Assembly: GCF_028553765.1 (NCBI RefSeq) | Contig: NZ_CP067134.1 | Span: 343,501-407,500, forward strand | Length of the DNA: 64,000 nucleotides | Direction: 5' to 3' | From: Paracoccus stylophorae | GTDB taxonomy: Bacteria > Pseudomonadota > Alphaproteobacteria > Rhodobacterales > Rhodobacteraceae | In this document: in pieces, positions 62,950-64,000 of the stretch | Layout of the letters: the number at the start of each line of letters is the position of its first letter | Position numbering within the stretch: the first letter of the stretch is position 1 | Position numbers and translations under genes: made by a program | Notes under the pieces: model-generated | The model's input: only the letters and a program-made list of their open reading frames with translations | Told to the model about the DNA's origin: nothing | Databases searched by the model: none

Positions 62950-64000
62950 ATGGCGCAGATGGCGGCAGGGCATCACGGACCGGCATCAGGCCAGCATCGC
63001 TTGCAGGCGGCGGTGTCGCCCCGGATCGGCCGGTGGATGGCGGTTCTGATGACGGGCATCCTGCTGGCCGGCTGCGCCGACCGGCCTGGGCCGCAATCGC
63101 TGTTGCCGGTCATGGGCGCGCCGCGCGCCGCGGCCGAACTGACGGTCTTTACCGCCACGGATCGCGCGCTGGCCGCGACGCAGCCGCCCGTTTATGGCGG
63201 CGGTCGCGGGCCGATGACCTATGAGCGATACGCGCTTGACGCCGGTGAAGGCGACGTTGCCCCTTCGGCGGATGCAGACTTTGCGGTGGTCGCGCGGCAA
63301 CGCCTTGACCGCGCGGGCTTTCTTGACCGTGTCGGCGATCTGGCCGCGCAGCCCGACCACAAGATCGTCGTCTTCGTGCACGGCTACAACAACAGCTATC
63401 AGGAGGCGGTGTTCCGGCTGGCCGATCTGGCGCTTGAGGTCCGCCAGCAGGCGGTGCCGGTGCTGTTTTCCTGGCCGTCCGAGGCGACGGTGACCGGTTA
63501 TGTCTCGGATCGCGATTCCGTGGCCTATGCGCGCGGCGATCTGGCCGATCTGCTGACGGACCTGACGGCGACGGGCAGGCCGGTCGTCCTTGTCGGTCAC
63601 AGCATGGGCGGTTGGCTGGTGATGGAGACGCTGCGGCAGTTGCGACTGGACGGGCGCGGCCATGTGATCGCGGGGCTTGAGGTCGGGCTGGTATCGCCGG
63701 ATATCGACCTTGACGTGTTCCGCACGCAGGTCATGGCGGTGGGCCGGCTGTCGCCGCCGCTGACGGTGCTGACCTCGCCCGACGACCGGGTGCTGGCGGC
63801 CTCGGCCCGCGTGGCGGGGGGCAGGATGCGGCTTGGGGCGGTGCGCGCGGACGATCCGCAGATCCGCCGGATGGCGCAGCAGGCCGGGGTCAGGCTGATC
63901 GACATCTCGGCCCTGCCGGCCAGCGACGCGACCAATCACGACCGGATGCTGGCCGTCGTGGCGCTGCGCGCCGCGCCGGTGCGCTCCAACCCGCTTGAGG
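62950..64000 (+). CDS. Lipoprotein-like alpha/beta hydrolase (DUF900 type), 3' end outside window
   Basis: The frame is open to the last base, giving at least 350 residues, so the C-terminus is missing. Starts at 62950, 62959 or GTG 63013 are possible; AGGA spaced before 62959 favours that one. A hydrophobic stretch ending in a lipobox, MTGILLAGCADRP, suggests a lipid-anchored protein. The domain has ELTVFTATDRALA, the oxyanion strand KIVVFVHGYNNSYQEAVFRL, VLFSWPSEATVTGY and the nucleophile Ser in VVLVGHSMGGWLVMETLRQL. NHDRML near the window end may hold the catalytic His. DUF900 hydrolases are presumed esterases or lipases of unknown substrate. Confidence 0.85.
   Translation, partial: MAQMAAGHHGPASGQHRLQAAVSPRIGRWMAVLMTGILLAGCADRPGPQSLLPVMGAPRAAAELTVFTATDRALAATQPPVYGGGRGPMTYERYALDAGEGDVAPSADADFAVVARQRLDRAGFLDRVGDLAAQPDHKIVVFVHGYNNSYQEAVFRLADLALEVRQQAVPVLFSWPSEATVTGYVSDRDSVAYARGDLADLLTDLTATGRPVVLVGHSMGGWLVMETLRQLRLDGRGHVIAGLEVGLVSPDIDLDVFRTQVMAVGRLSPPLTVLTSPDDRVLAASARVAGGRMRLGAVRADDPQIRRMAQQAGVRLIDISALPASDATNHDRMLAVVALRAAPVRSNPLE

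Overview
The window is high-GC DNA packed with genes. It contains the aerobic (CobG-type) cobalamin route, a pobA-pca operon with a TRAP transporter, imelysin iron genes and a GT14/DUF5928-sulfotransferase pair. This combination points to an alphaproteobacterium of the Rhodobacteraceae/Paracoccaceae, plausibly Paracoccus or a close relative; the genus is an inference. I found no tRNA, rRNA, CRISPR array or phage genes. The only mobile element is one insertion sequence.

Positions 1-16300 are mostly housekeeping. They hold a surface-glycan set (partial glycosyltransferase, beta-1,6-GlcNAc transferase, sulfotransferase, hexose-phosphate mutase), an overlapping NTF2-like/GNAT/nitrilase trio, arfB, a Nudix hydrolase and two PiT phosphate carriers. 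The NAD salvage pair pncA-pncB and a TerC-like DUF475 protein are also here. The tRNA-modification gene trhO is cut by a 1050-bp IS5-family (IS903-group) element with 18-bp inverted repeats and a 9-bp target duplication. Positions 16600-25355 look like a polyamine locus: a large Orn/Lys/Arg-type decarboxylase, a PuuR-like repressor with a PuuR-type box, a class III aminotransferase, a nitrilase-fold amidohydrolase, an ATP-grasp ligase and a C45-type Ntn hydrolase. The last three have no assigned pathway together and are the best candidate for an undescribed system.

Positions 25289-40296 carry the cobalamin genes from precorrin-2 to adenosylated cobyrinate diamide: cobF, cbiM, cobB, cobM, cobE, cobL, cobK, cobJ, cobI, cobH, cobG, cobN, cobW, a DUF1636 gene and cobO. 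Two cobalamin riboswitches lie on the minus strand, one before cbiM-cobF and one before the DUF1636-cobW-cobN-cobGHIJ operon. cobK is the only gene inside the block on the opposite strand, and its start codon shares the tetranucleotide CATG with the start of cobL. cobA, cobS, cobT, cobQ, cobC, cobD, cobP, cobU and cobV are not here and must lie elsewhere if the pathway is complete.

Positions 40290-49800 hold an FMN reductase and a ring-cleaving-dioxygenase-like VOC protein facing a LysR regulator, an iron-associated operon (imelysin, di-heme protein, second imelysin, DUF1513), a MarR regulator facing a small membrane protein across tandem operators, and an SH3 protein. Positions 49839-59571 form a 4-hydroxybenzoate/protocatechuate operon (pobA-pcaD-C-H-G-BKACE-pcaB-TRAP) with divergent pcaQ. 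It contains a beta-keto acid cleavage enzyme and no pcaIJ/pcaF. The end holds a large-subunit catalase and a stress-type SDR, both behind possible EcfG promoters, and a lipoprotein-like alpha/beta hydrolase that runs off the window.
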